Of a stretch of DNA of 64,000 bases, positions 1 through 10,062 are shown in pieces. How positions within the stretch are numbered: the first letter of the stretch is position 1; the number at the start of each line of letters is the position of its first letter. The translations under genes were made by a program, and so were the position numbers. Below the pieces are notes generated by a model. That model searched no databases. It was not told the DNA's origin and saw nothing but the letters and a program-made list of their open reading frames with translations. This stretch comes from Margaritifera margaritifera (Eukaryota; Mollusca; Bivalvia; Unionida; Margaritiferidae): positions 526,167-590,166 of the forward strand of contig JAQPZY010000850.1 in NCBI GenBank assembly GCA_029931535.1. Reading direction: 5' to 3'.

Positions 1-854
1 GATATGTAGGCAAAATATGGACTTGCAGTACACGCAAGGATTTCAGAAAATCCGTGCTTCCATGGTGGATATTAATCTGTCCATGCTTATGTCAGTCACA
101 GATCTAGCCTAGTGTTGGGCCAGCTCATTTTTGGAAAGTACTTGTCTTTGCTTACATAATTATCACAGGAGATCGATACATACTTACTGTCTGGCTAACA
201 ATTAAGTGGATAAAAATAAGTGCTCTCAAAAGTCAGCTTGTCAAGATTTTTACGATACATGTTGCTGATTTCATGCTGAAAATTGATGATGTCGAAGTGG
301 AAGCAAACTTGTGAATGAACACAACATTCCACAGAAAGAAAAGAAAAAAGAAACAAACCCAGAGTGAATTCTTTGATATTGTAATATTTCAGTGAAGGAC
401 CTAGTTTTACCTTTTTTTTTTGCTGGATGGGGACTTGAATCACAATGATCAACTGAACTTTAAGTGGAAATGTAAAGAAAAATGTTATGATATATTAAAA
501 CATGATTAAAATTAAGTTAAGACATTTCTGTTCTTGTCTGTTTAATTTTCAGTTTAAGGTCTTTTACCTACACAACTCTCTTAAAAATCCAGCCATATCC
601 ACAACCTTTATCTACCCATTCATTTATGTGTCTATCTGTATACATGTATTTATGTGTCTATCTGTATACATGTATACATGTCTGTCTTTATTCTTCTGAC
701 TATATCTGCCTTCTGACATTTCCTTTTTTTCTTCATCTATATACATATCTACATGTTATTTTTTTTAATAACTTTAATTATCGACATATAGTTTCAAGCT
801 TCAAAGATAAAAGAAAACAGAAGTTCTATATTTGTAAAATAAATATAATGTAAT
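1..854. other. Non-coding, AT-rich flank with a 26-bp tandem duplication
   Basis: I see no gene here. The stretch is AT-rich, and reading frames on both strands are short and biased by low complexity. The only structure is a 26-bp unit repeated exactly twice at 623-648 and 649-674. This is the 3' flank of the minus-strand gene that ends near 855. Confidence 0.6.
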
Positions 855-874
855 TTCCTTAAAACATTCTTTCA

Positions 875-880
875 TTTATT
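875..880 (-). promoter_or_regulatory. Polyadenylation signal of the minus-strand gene
   Basis: AATAAA is read on the minus strand about 135 bases downstream of the stop codon at 1015-1017. That is a normal 3' UTR length, and cleavage would fall near 850-860. Single AATAAA motifs are common in AT-rich DNA, so the support comes from its position after the terminal exon. Confidence 0.5.
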
Positions 881-1014
881 TTACCATATTGTTTTACATT
901 AGTTGTTATATTTTGTTGTCATATTTTGGGGCACGATCAAATCTCCCAAGGGCAAGATCAATTTTCCTGGGCAAGCTGACTTTCATTATAGTCCTGCACA
1001 GCAATGTTTTTGTT

Positions 1015-1313
1015 TTATTCCATCAGCCTCTTTACAATCTTTTGTTTAACATGTTCACTCACAATGAAATACGCATACCAATGTCTAGCCTCTAGTCCAG
1101 CCTCTGTATAGCACTTCTGCATCAAATATATACATATGTGAACATTTTTCCCCAAGATGTGAGGGGCCTGAGTATTAGACATGTGTTTAGGTTTACCATA
1201 GATGTACTGTTTATAAGATGACTCTACAAAGCACACACTGTTGTATTCCTTTATGAACAGCTCCAACCATTCGGTATCACTGCTGGATTGGGCATCCATC
1301 AAGTTTAATATTG
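1015..1313 (-). CDS. Terminal coding exon of an unidentified host gene
   Basis: The reading frame runs from an acceptor AG (plus-strand CT at 1314-1315) to a TAA at 1015-1017, giving about 99 residues of ordinary composition with no repeats or membrane segment. The start of the frame contains NLMDAQSSSDTEWLELF and the end contains EARHWYAYFIVSEHV. The acceptor enters in phase 1, which matches the phase left by the exon at 5021-5120, so a 3.7-kb intron can join them. The pyrimidine tract at the acceptor is mediocre. An in-frame ATG at 1300-1302 means a stand-alone small gene is possible. I do not recognise the family. Confidence 0.5.
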
Positions 1314-1921
1314 CTAATTTTATGAGTGAAAGTGATGACCATGTTTAATCATTGCATTATTTTCAGTAAACTTATACTTAATTTTAAGTTGATGTAGACA
1401 TGATTTCATTATGATATAGTATGTTCTAAAGTCTATATGACACATACAACAATACCGTATTTCCAAATGTCAAGTAAATATTGTTTTTATTATCAGTTAA
1501 GTTGCTAGTATTCCACTAATTTGTTACAATTTGACCCAATTATCCTTTTTAGGATTTATTTTATATGATATAAGAGAACTGAAATGCTGCTGGCAACAGA
1601 ACTTAAAACAAACAAAAATGATTTCACAATGTCTAGTAGGTCAAGCGACATTAAATCAATTTGCTATAATAAGTTCAAAAACTGTTACAAATATCAAAAT
1701 GATGATAAAGACAGTGATGATTGTGATGATGATGATTAACATAATAATAATCGTCTTTTAAAATCCAGCTGAAATAGCTACTATTTATGCAAAAATTGCG
1801 TGAAATGATTTCAGTGACTGATATTGTATTTGCTGTAAAATAAAGTCTCTATTTTTGTATGACAGGTTAGCTTTAGTTTAAAAGTGGAATATATCTTTTT
1901 AAAACAATTTTTTTCTTGTTT

Positions 1922-2125
1922 GGTTTGGTTTGGTTTTTATGGGTTTAACACCAAATTTTCAGCACATGATAGGCTATACATGGCGGCCAGTATATCTGGA
2001 TAAGTAAGAACCCGGGAACATCTCGGGAAGAACCAACAACCCCAAGGGAAGCTACTGTCAAGCTTTCTCACATAAAGATGATCGGTAAAGGCGAGCGCCT
2101 TAGACCACTCAGCAATCGGGGTCCT
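1922..2125 (-). mobile_element. tRNA-derived SINE with 14-bp target-site duplication
   Basis: Read on the minus strand, the element starts with a tRNA-like head containing GCTGAGTGGTCTAAGG (box-A-like). It ends in a block containing ATACTGGC, CCTATCATG and AAAACCAAACC. The last block is shared with the SINE at 4478-4723, so the two belong to one family. The element is bracketed by a 14-bp direct repeat TTTTTTTCTTGTTT at 1908-1921 and 2126-2139, the expected mark of LINE-mediated insertion. The shared central/3' block recalls the conserved-domain SINEs known in molluscs, but that family assignment is inference. Confidence 0.8.
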
Positions 2126-3423
2126 TTTTTTTCTTGTTTAACTTGTACTATATTATGCATAAGCTGAACACATAATGTCTATTAATAATGCCTTATTTCC
2201 TGTTAATGGTGAACCTTTGGGATTAATTATGGAGTCGTCACAAATAATGTCTGTGTTCATTTTGATTACTGCAGCAACACTGTCTCATTCGACTTTCAAT
2301 CTATTATTTACTCCGCATAAAGAAAAGTATTAAAAATTATTCATGCAAGTCTTTACAATATGTTATCAAAGCTTAAAATGGAAATCCTTTATGTTTTCAA
2401 AATAATCCTTGTGACATGCTTGAATTCTAATTTAAGTAAGATTTGTATTCTATGCACTAAGAAAATCCCAGTCCCTCTCTCCCAATTCCAACCCCTTCCC
2501 AAAAATTAAATGGCAGGTCCCTAACCTCATTGTGTTTCTCAGTCCATATTGCAAGTTCAAATTCATTTTTCACAAACTAATAGTTTTATTGTGTTCGGTT
2601 TTGTGACAACAATAAACATTTTCATTCAGCAGTTAATGTTTATCTTATTGAAAATTTTTTAGAAACAATTATAAAATACATATCATTATATCACTTGTAC
2701 TACATCGTGCATGTATACTATAAATAGTACAGCATTTGTTTATAATCATTATTAGTCTCAATTATTAAAGTTTATCTTCCTTTTCACAAATTATTATTGC
2801 CACAGGTGTCCCTTACATTTAATCATCTTGATAAATGTAATGAAGCTATTTACTTGATAAACACTCATTTCATATCTTATTTAAAAGACGAATGCGATGA
2901 ATGATAATTATCTTACATGAACGTCTTGTGCATCTGTGATAAGATTGGGCTTTTAATTTTTTTAATTTGTATACTGTTTTCAATAATTTGTTCAAAGGGG
3001 GCCTGGGACATACATGTGCTATAGAAATTAAATGGAAACTGACAAATTATTAACTAGTACAACAAGCACTTTTATGAAATATCAGTTTTTGACATGTAAT
3101 ATTGAAGTTACCGCTTGATACAGAACAGAATGTATATTTCTGCATGTGTATATGCCAACAGGTACATGTACAAGTAATTGGTCAATAGGGGTGTACATTG
3201 TAGCTAGGCAATTTTTCTGATGCACACACCATCATGGGCAGGGGTGGGAAGATATCCAAGAAATTTAAAACATGCTATTTGTTTTCTTCATTACACATAC
3301 TTGTCTGTACATATGCCTATCTAGGCCATGCATAAATACCACAAGCAATTTTTCTACTGTATAGTATGTATGAAATCGACAGGTGTATGGCATCTGGCTT
3401 TCTTTCATCTATTTGCTTAGTGT

Positions 3424-3483
3424 GTTGACCCATAGGCAAATGTAATAAAATCAGTTGACCCATAGGCTAATGTAATAAAATCA
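3424..3483. repeat. 30-bp tandem duplication
   Basis: The unit beginning GTTGACCCATAGGC occurs twice head to tail with one mismatch. It lies inside the putative intron and has no other feature. Confidence 0.8.
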
Positions 3484-3999
3484 GCAAGGGGTACCATAAA
3501 ATCCGCGACGGAATTCCACTCAAATGAGTGGACATCCACCAGATGTAATGTACATCCACCCATATGTAGTGAACACTTAATCCCTTGCTACCTGTATCCA
3601 CATCCAATGTCTCGAGTGGGCAATCCAAAATCTGTGATACGTGTACTGTAGCTGCAATAACATTAACATTAGTATATACAAGTTGTTTTGTAATTTAAAA
3701 AAATAAACAATCAAGGTTCATCATAATCATTATTTATCTCTTGTGGTCTACTATAGATGCTTGTCACACAAAAGCATTTGTAACAATGAGGCTTTTATAT
3801 GGTGACCACTGTAAATGAATTCCATGGAATGCTGTCTTGCCTGCTCTGCCCTTGCATGATCCACCACAAGTGCCACGAATAGCACATTATATATACACCC
3901 ATCCCATGTTTAATAGCACTAGTTGGACATAGTTGACTCTGGAGATTTATGACAGACGAGTCAAAATGGCCTGGACCTATGGTCATGGTATGCAGTCTT

Positions 4000-4790
4000 C
4001 AACTAAACTTGCTGTGCATAAACCATTATTTTCTCATTCAATTCACAGTGACCATGACTTTGGCCTTTTGACACAAAATCTGCAGGCTTCTTTATTACCC
4101 TAAGAACAAGCCATCCACAACTTTTTGGATAAGGAGCCAACTCAAGAAAAAAAGTGATTCTGCAAAAACCATTTTTCCTTATATTACAATGACCATGACC
4201 TTTTGACCCAGAAATGAATAGGCATCTTTCATTCCTTAAGAGCAAGCTGTCCACAAACTTGGTCGAGGAATGTGGTCTACAACTAAATATACTGTACAAG
4301 AGCCTTTTTTTTTTTCAGTCACAGTAACATTGTACATTGGCCTTTTGATCCCAAAATCAATAGGCTTCTTTCCTACCCAAAGTGCAAGTCATCCACAAAC
4401 TTTGGTGATAGTACTTCATCAAGAACTAAAATTTCTGTGCAGAAACCATTTTTCATTAGTGACTTTGACCTTTGACCTCGATACATGGGGCCCCGGTTGA
4501 CTTAGTGATCTAAGGCACTCACCTTTACAGGTCACTCACACATCTCACCTCTGTCTCTGTGAGTTTGAGTCTCGACTTGACCAACATGGTTAGGTGACAA
4601 AGCTTGTCAGGAACTTCCTGTGAGTCAGTCGTTCTTCCCAGGGTTTTCCTCCACCAAATATACTGGCTGCCATATATAAGCCTATCATGGGCTGAGAAAT
4701 GACGTAAACCACACAAAAACCAAACCTTTATACCCAAATATTATTAGGCTTCTAAGTTACTCTGACTGCAAGCTATCCACTGAAGGCTGT
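4000..4790. repeat. ~140-bp tandem repeat array, four monomers, split by a SINE
   Basis: Landmark words recur at a regular spacing: the phrase ATCCACAA(A)CTT is found near 4110, 4250 and 4389, and its degenerate form lies near 4773 once the 246-bp SINE is subtracted. Other shared words are CAGAAACCATTTTTC, GACCTTTGACC and AGGCTTCTTTCC. The period is about 138-140 bp and monomers differ by about a fifth to a quarter of positions. The array sits in the putative intron of the minus-strand gene. Such arrays occur in mollusc satellites and inside some Helitron-like elements; no Helitron ends were seen. Confidence 0.75.
4478..4723 (+). mobile_element. tRNA-derived SINE nested in the 140-bp repeat
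   Basis: A tRNA-like head starts near 4490 with box-A-like TTAGTGATCTAAGG and box-B-like GAGTTTGAGTCTCG. The tail block holds ATACTGGCTGCC, CCTATCATGGGCTGA and AAAACCAAACC, as in the minus-strand copy at 1922-2125. Removing it rejoins one 140-bp monomer (GACCTTTGACC before it, CCCAAATATTATTAGGC after it). The flanks ACCTTTGACC (4468-4477) and ACCTTTATACC (4724-4734) look like a slightly decayed target duplication. Confidence 0.8.
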
Positions 4791-5020
4791 GATGTATTTT
4801 TGCTTGTAACATGAACTACTCCTTATGAAGAATGCACTTAATTTCATGACTCTAAATGCAACAATGTCAAACAGATGGAGCTATATGCAAAAACATTGCA
4901 CTGACACCTAAGCTAGCTAACAATGACAAAAAACAACCTGTCAGATATACAAGTCACGTTTAACAGAAAAAAAGCCTGTAAGATACACAAGTTATGTTAA
5001 CAGAAAGAATTACACTTTAC

Positions 5021-5120
5021 CTTTTGGGAGTGGCACAGGAATACAGCACACCTCTTTGTCAGTCTCAAGATTAAAATGAAGAAACTGTCCAGGCGGACAT
5101 CCCGCATTACTCAGAGGAAT
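5021..5120 (-). CDS. Internal coding exon of the minus-strand host gene (CPPG motif)
   Basis: On the minus strand a good pyrimidine tract with CTGTAG precedes a 100-base exon followed by the donor G|GTAAAGTG. Only one of three frames is open; it enters in phase 0 and leaves in phase 1. The peptide contains AGCPPGQFLHFNLET and EVCCIPVPLPK, a cysteine-bearing segment that suggests an extracellular or lumenal protein. Phase 0 entry agrees with the 32-base exon at 5825-5856. I could not assign the protein to a family. Confidence 0.7.
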
Positions 5121-5824
5121 CTACAGAAAAGAAAAGGGAAATAAATTTGTGTTTGTAAAACATGTATGCCCTGACTGCAGAAAAAATAACCAAAGTCAAA
5201 AGGTTCAATAATTTGGAACACATTTTAAAATGATGCAATGGTATAGTTAGGTCATCTACAGATGCATACAAATATGCAATGGTATAGTCAGGTCATCTAC
5301 AGATGCATACAAATATGCAATGGTATAGTCAGGTCATCTACAGATGCATACAAATATGCATACCAAAAACTGTTCAACCTAAAGTGAGCTTAGCTTATAC
5401 CTGCTAACAAGGTTTTTGTCAAAAAAATGTACAATTTTATGTTCAAAAATAATAAAAAAATTTAAACTTCATGTAATAACCTGAAAATCTAATCAGTTTA
5501 TCTCCATATGTATACAAATATGCTTACTTAATTTGATTTGTCTCCATCAAATGGTTTATTCTTAATTGTGATAACAAGGTATTTTGTCTCAAGAGTCTAT
5601 GTTCAAAAAGTTTCAAAGTGTGTAACAAAATTTTGTAACTTTCTGTAATACTTTAAAAATAAAATCAGACCACCTACATAATAACACCAATATGCCCACC
5701 AAATTTCACTTGTCTATTTCATGTGTTTTTTTTAAATCACGCTAACAAAGTTTTTATCAAAAATGTAAGTTCAAAAACCAAGTCTTGGAGTAAAATGTGT
5801 TTCTTCAATACCAGTAATACTTAC
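5121..5824 (-). other. Putative intron with 41-bp and ~165-bp tandem repeats
   Basis: This intron joins exons of matching phase (phase 0). It holds three exact-length 41-bp units at 5233-5355 and the start of the ~165-bp degenerate array. No open frame of note is present. Confidence 0.55.
5233..5355. repeat. Three tandem copies of a 41-bp unit
   Basis: Units start at 5233, 5274 and 5315 and each begins ATGCAATGGTATAGT. The second and third are identical and the first has a single change, so this is a recent expansion. The unit end (GATGCATACAAAT) also opens the ~165-bp monomers that follow, so the 41-bp unit probably grew out of that array. Confidence 0.95.
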
Positions 5825-5856
5825 CCAGTGGTCAGGATACCAGGCGAAGTGGGTGA
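5825..5856 (-). CDS. 32-bp micro-exon of the minus-strand host gene
   Basis: Minus strand: acceptor ATTTACTTAG, then 32 bases, then the strong donor GG|GTAAGTATT. It enters in phase 1 and leaves in phase 0, exactly bridging the exon at 6251-6334 (leaves in phase 1) and the one at 5021-5120 (must enter in phase 0). The peptide reads THFAWYPDHW after a split Phe codon. Without this micro-exon the neighbouring exons would hit a stop. It is too short to find by length alone; the case rests on the donor and the phase match. Confidence 0.65.
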
Positions 5857-6250
5857 CTAAGTAAATAAAATGTAAACTTCACCTTTTTCTATTAGGAAAG
5901 GAAAAATTTCTTTGCCCTGTCATTTATTTTAGATCTATACCAAGTAACAGTAGTTTATGGCTTTTGATATGCTCCCTCAACTCAGCCAAGAAGTTATTGT
6001 TAAGCCTCAGGCGAAATGTATTGCATGTTGCCTTAGCAGGTGTTCATATCAATTGTGCGGACAAATCAAACATTCACAGGCATGTGTTTTAATAGCTGAC
6101 TGAACATTAACTCTTCCCCCCCCCCCCACAAGATATCACTGCCCGATTTCTGCAAGTTATCATTTGATGATGAAAACTCTGAAATGTAAATAGGCAGCTA
6201 CCATACAATTCTTCTAAAATTTATTTTTTATTTTTAGTGTCAATACTTAC

Positions 6251-6334
6251 AAGACATAATATCACCAACACTGCAGACAGTGAGGGGCTGAAGGTCTTCA
6301 AAAGAATACTCCATTGAAGTGTAATGCACATTTG
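6251..6334 (-). CDS. Internal coding exon of the minus-strand host gene
   Basis: Minus strand: a long T-tract ending TATTCCAG, an 84-base exon, and the donor T|GTAAGTATTG. The open frame enters in phase 1 and leaves in phase 1; the peptide contains YTSMEYSFEDLQPLTVCSVG. Upstream exons must lie at higher coordinates but I could not identify them. Together with 5825-5856, 5021-5120 and 1015-1313 it gives a phase-consistent partial model. The product is unidentified; a secreted or membrane protein is a guess from the cysteines downstream. Confidence 0.7.
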
Positions 6335-7517
6335 CTGGAATAAAAAAAATTATGTTATTTGAGATCAGAAAAAGTGTTATAACAAAAAAGTAAACAAGAT
6401 TTTTTGCTTGTAAACAAGAATGCCTTCCAATGCAGACCAAAACATTAAGAAATTAAGAAAAATGTGAAAAACTGTTATAATGGAATGAAAATCTAATATA
6501 TGCATACAAACATGCATACCAAATTTCATTTGTCAACCTCAGGTGGTTTATGTTTAATTGTGATGACTTTTTTTTTCAAAGGTCAAAAAAAAAAGTTTAA
6601 CAAATATGTAACGAATTTCTTTTTTATAAACTGCTCAAGTGGTTTTTGCTTAATTGCTCTGACAAGAGTTTGTCAAAAAGTACACATCAGGGTCAACACC
6701 AGTTGCCACACAGAATCAGTTACCACATGATATTTAATTATTCTTGGCACTGTGCAGTATTTCTAAAAAGCATGGTTTTATGCTAACTGTGGAGATAAGG
6801 ACCATTTTATATAAATCTGCAGATAACACAAAATCTGTACAGAAATAAGAACAGGTAATGATTATGCAGTAATTAGTTCCATGCAGTAACTGAGTTTCAT
6901 TTGTCTACCTGATGTAGGTTTTGCTTAATTGTGCCTACAAAGATTTTGTCAAAAAAAGTCCAAGTCCAAAAAGTTCAGAAATGTTTTTAAAATATTTAAA
7001 AAAAACACACACAAAAAAATTGAAATTTGCTGCAGTGACCTGAAAATCTTATCAAATCATCTACTAATGACCAGAGGTTCCATTCATTTTTAAATTTTAG
7101 ATAACATGGACTCCCATGGTTAGAAATTTGAAAGTTCCATATCTGAAGTTTGGAAGTACCATCATTGTACTTAATAATCAAAAATATATACATCCACTAT
7201 GATTTTAGTCATCTCAATATGAATGTATGATTAAGGTCCACTTAAAATAGCACTTAATTGATAAACATTGATTGCATAAAAATGGAGATAACGTACTTTA
7301 CAAAGACCTAAAGTGCTGTACAATTGATAAATTTGACAAAATTACAAAACACGAATATTAAGGGCTATTGGTAATGCACAATTCAGTACAGAAGGGTGGA
7401 GAATAGTACTCTGATTGTGAAGAAATGGCTAAACATTATGGTTATAGTGATATCCCATTTCGTTCAATTAAGTATCTTGTAACAGTTCGCAGTGAGTGTG
7501 TGACAGAATAACTTATA
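6335..7517. other. Non-coding stretch with remnants of the ~165-bp repeat
   Basis: This is probably intron or 5' flank of the minus-strand gene. The ~165-bp family is recognisable near 6490-6690 and 6885-7060. The rest is AT-rich without a convincing exon on either strand. Confidence 0.5.
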
Positions 7518-8443
7518 CAGTCCTACCCGTTTATGTCGACATCCTTGGGCCCAAGGAAATATTGTCAACATAAGCGGATATTGAGACAAGTGGAGGGTGG
7601 GGGGCTGAAAAAGCAAATTTCTCGTTGACCCACATACAAGTGAAATTCGTCTGTAAAGAGTGATGTGTCGTCAGTGAGTAGGATTGACACTGAGAGAAAA
7701 TAAACAATGGAAACTTTGAGTAAATGAAGACAAAACCAGTGTGAAATACACTTGTGTATTGACAACTTACATTTTTGTTACCTTTGTGTAATAAAATCCA
7801 TAATGTGCTAAGTACATGTACATTAAAAATCCGTGAATTTGAGTGTATGTCACAGAGAAAATGTATGTATCGGACACATCCTGTTAGAAAACACGTATAA
7901 AAAAGTTAGTCCTCGTTTCATCTATATTCCATTGTCAACCAATATGTGTGACTAAACAATTCACTATGATATTCATTGTTGCCAGTAGCATGTGACTGTA
8001 TAGTTGTTATTTACGTGTTACATGTACTTAAATTGGCCTAGATTTTGGTCTGCTCAGGCAACAAATGTAATCATCTTACCGAGGCTACCAAGAGGATGAG
8101 GCTATTCACAGGAAAATGAAAACCTGTCAACATGTTATAAATTCTCTCTCATCACAAAACATTCAATGACATCTTTTTAAAAAGTCCATTAAGCACAAAC
8201 AGAATTTGTATTTTACGCTGCCATTGGTAGCCATTGTAAGCATAAATAAAGTTACTTTTTTTCCTGTAGAAAACACAACAATCGACTAGATTTCATTGCT
8301 TTTATTCAAGATTGATGATGACCTGCTTTGATGAAGGGTGCATTGCCTTTATTGAAGATTACACATGTTTTTGAAGTTGCCGCGAAAGGCACTTTGCTTT
8401 TTTGTCGACATAGGCAGTTTGTCGATATAAGTGGGTAGGACTG
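7518..8443. mobile_element. Non-autonomous pogo/Tigger-like DNA transposon, 926 bp
   Basis: The element begins CAGTCCTACCC with TTATGTCGACA and ends with the inverted form (plus TGTCGATATAAGTGGGTAGGACTG), giving ~26-bp terminal inverted repeats with a few mismatches. Both ends are flanked by TA (7516-7517 and 8444-8445), the target used by Tc1/mariner and pogo elements. The CAGT start and the TTATNTCGACA subterminal word fit the pogo/Tigger group. Inside I see only short frames and no DDE transposase, so it would depend on an autonomous relative. A subterminal direct partner of the inverted repeat (GTCAACATAAGCGG at about 7563) lies just inside the left end. Confidence 0.85.
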
Positions 8444-8809
8444 TAATTCCATACCTTTTTGTCCAGACTTTCATGCAGTGTACAGCAATATGGAAGTCCT
8501 TATGCACTGAAAAAGAAATGTCACTGACACTTGTGAATATTCCATTTAGTGGCAAGGAGAAGTAGATTTTGTATACAACTTGGGAGAAATTGAACATTAG
8601 CCTTTTTTCTGCACATACTATTTGCCGATAAAACGCATTTTTGTCAGTCCTGAACAGCCTTGATAGTAGTTCCTAAATAATGGTAGGGAGGCCTGTACTG
8701 GCCATAAGCAGCATTCTATGATGAAGACAAAGACCAATTGAATATGCATTATGGTAATTATAATGACACAATTTTCGGTCCCAAACATTATGATGATCCC
8801 CAAAATTAA
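8444..8809. other. Non-coding stretch right of the pogo-like element
   Basis: AT-rich, with short overlapping frames on both strands that look random. No repeat or exon was recognised. Confidence 0.5.
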
Positions 8810-9075
8810 CAGTCTGGAATATATTCATATCACAATCATAATTCAGGAGTACAAATCTTGCTTTAGAAAACAACCACGGTTAGTTGAAAATATTCACCAT
8901 AAGTTCACAAGAAAAACGATTCTCCAGAAATCAACTGTAAAAAAAGTTAACTCAGTAAATATTTTCTAAAGCCTTGTCATCTAGAAAAATCAAACAAATA
9001 ACTTTAAAAAGAAAAAAAGACAAAGACCTCATTCACACAATTAGGTGTCTTTTCATTAAAAAAAAAGAAAATGAT
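8810..9075 (+). repeat. Dispersed repeat, copy 1 (partner at 32650-32895)
   Basis: About 230 bases match 32650-32895 in the same orientation; shared words include AAATCTTGCTTTA, AAGTTCACAAGAAAA, AAAGCCTTGTCATC and CCTCATTCACAC. The short tail (GTGTCTTTTCATT at 9049) continues in the partner only after a 670-bp interruption, at about 33565-33605. Confidence 0.8.
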
Positions 9076-9261
9076 GTAACTTTCATGTAATATTTTAGCA
9101 TTTTTTGTACACCAACAATGGAAAGGGTTTGTTTTTTTTGCATCATGCAACTAATGGACCTCTGATGTCATTGATATGTAGGCTGCAAGATTTGTAGTCA
9201 TGTAACAAACAATGCAAATTGGAAGAACCACATCAGATTTAATCAACACAGTAATTTTGTC

Positions 9262-9715
9262 TCGTCTGTCAATGAATTAAAGACACAACAAATGTTACGT
9301 TCACAAGTTCTGAGAAGATAAATCATCTTCCTATCAGCTTCATGTGGGTAGGGCTCAATGCAACATCGTTTAAGCCTGCTATGCCCGGGAGTAAGTGGTT
9401 ACCTTATGCCAACACTCAGAGCCGTCACAAGTCTGCGCTTGAAGAAACGGCGCCCCGGGCGAGCTTCGCCTTCAACGCCCCCTATTCGGGGAAAAAATAC
9501 CGCAAACTCCGCTAAATGGCGCCCCTTTCCTACCCCACCCCCAGGCTTAGCGCCCCGAGCGAATGCCCGTTTCGCCCGCCCTGCCAACACTGCGTGGCTT
9601 TGGTGAATTCCAACTTTTCAATAGGCAATGCACTCTGACCCCACAACCCAAAATAAATGTCAAAATACCTTAAATGGGGTAGAAAAGGTCAGAGGAAATT
9701 CTGAGCTTTATCTTA
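9262..9715 (+). repeat. Dispersed repeat, copy 1 (inverted partner at 33140-33425)
   Basis: Reading 33140-33425 on the minus strand gives the same sequence: CTGTCAA(C/T)GAATTAAA, CATCTTCCTATC, AAATGGGGTAGNAA and GGTCAGAGGAAATTC in the same order. The copy here is longer only because of the GC-rich insertion at 9417-9591. The partner therefore serves as an empty site. Confidence 0.8.
9417..9591. mobile_element. GC-rich ~165-bp insertion with 10-bp target duplication
   Basis: The insert is about 60% GC in an otherwise AT-rich region. It is bounded by TGCCAACACT at 9407-9416 and 9582-9591. The related inverted copy at about 33270-33285 has a single CGCCAACAC at this point, so the ancestral site can be read directly. 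The insert lacks a poly(A) tail, tRNA boxes and terminal inverted repeats. Open frames through it on both strands reflect its GC content. Its class is unknown (short non-autonomous element). Confidence 0.75.
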
Positions 9716-10062
9716 TAAATCTTAAAAAAAAAAAAAAAAACGGTAAAGATTTATACAGCCTCCTTTTGAATTACGATTTGTAAAATCCTTATTTATTCTA
9801 ACCCTCTAAGTGAGCAAATGAATCTTGGGAGATTTACGTGATTAGCTCTTGCCCATATCTACTGCGTAGTTATCGGTCTACTGAGCCTTGGGCTTGGGAT
9901 GGCAGCATTTGCACATCGACCAAGGACTTCTAGCAGGTATAGTTTACAACCAGTTTACAATTTAATGGTAGTCTACCTGTACAATTTCTTCTTCTCTCAC
10001 TAGTCGTACTTTAAGAACCTTCAGTTTATAGAATCACAACAGTGTTATGGGTGCCTTTGATG
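9716..10062. other. Non-coding spacer
   Basis: Contains an 18-base poly(A) run near 9724 and no frame or repeat of note. It ends where the long direct repeat begins (GCCGGCCGGCAACATC). Confidence 0.5.

Larger units (their letters stand above)
1314..5020 (-). other. Putative 3.7-kb intron containing SINEs and tandem repeats
   Basis: This AT-rich stretch lies between two exons with compatible phases. It carries one SINE (1922-2125), a 30-bp tandem duplication (3424-3483), and a ~140-bp tandem array (about 4000-4790) split by a second SINE. Between 2140 and 3420, and between 3490 and 4000, I see no coding sequence and no ordered repeat. The frames there are short with no conserved-looking composition. 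Confidence 0.45.
5345..7060. repeat. Degenerate ~165-bp repeat family, in two blocks
   Basis: Landmarks recur: ATACAAATATGC, a phrase like ACCAAATTTCATTTGTC, then GGTTTTTGCTTAATTGTG, then CTAACAAGGTTTTTGTCAAAAA, then AACCTGAAAATCTAATCA. Three consecutive monomers start near 5345, 5508 and 5677. Further full or partial monomers lie near 6490, 6630 and 6885. The exons at 5825-5856 and 6251-6334 sit between the blocks, so both blocks would be intronic. A monomer close to nucleosome length is typical of satellite DNA, but the function here is unknown. Confidence 0.7.

Noticed and set aside
4492..4577. A tRNA gene
   Set aside because: Box-A- and box-B-like words are present, but the fold is imperfect and the sequence continues into the SINE body with a target duplication.
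8082..8105. Possible 22-bp exon on the minus strand with GTAAGATG donor
   Set aside because: It lies inside the pogo-like transposon, is very short, and nothing links its phase to the host exons.
9358..9606. Proline/arginine-rich frames on both strands
   Set aside because: They come from the GC-rich insertion, which lacks stop codons by composition; both strands are open at once.
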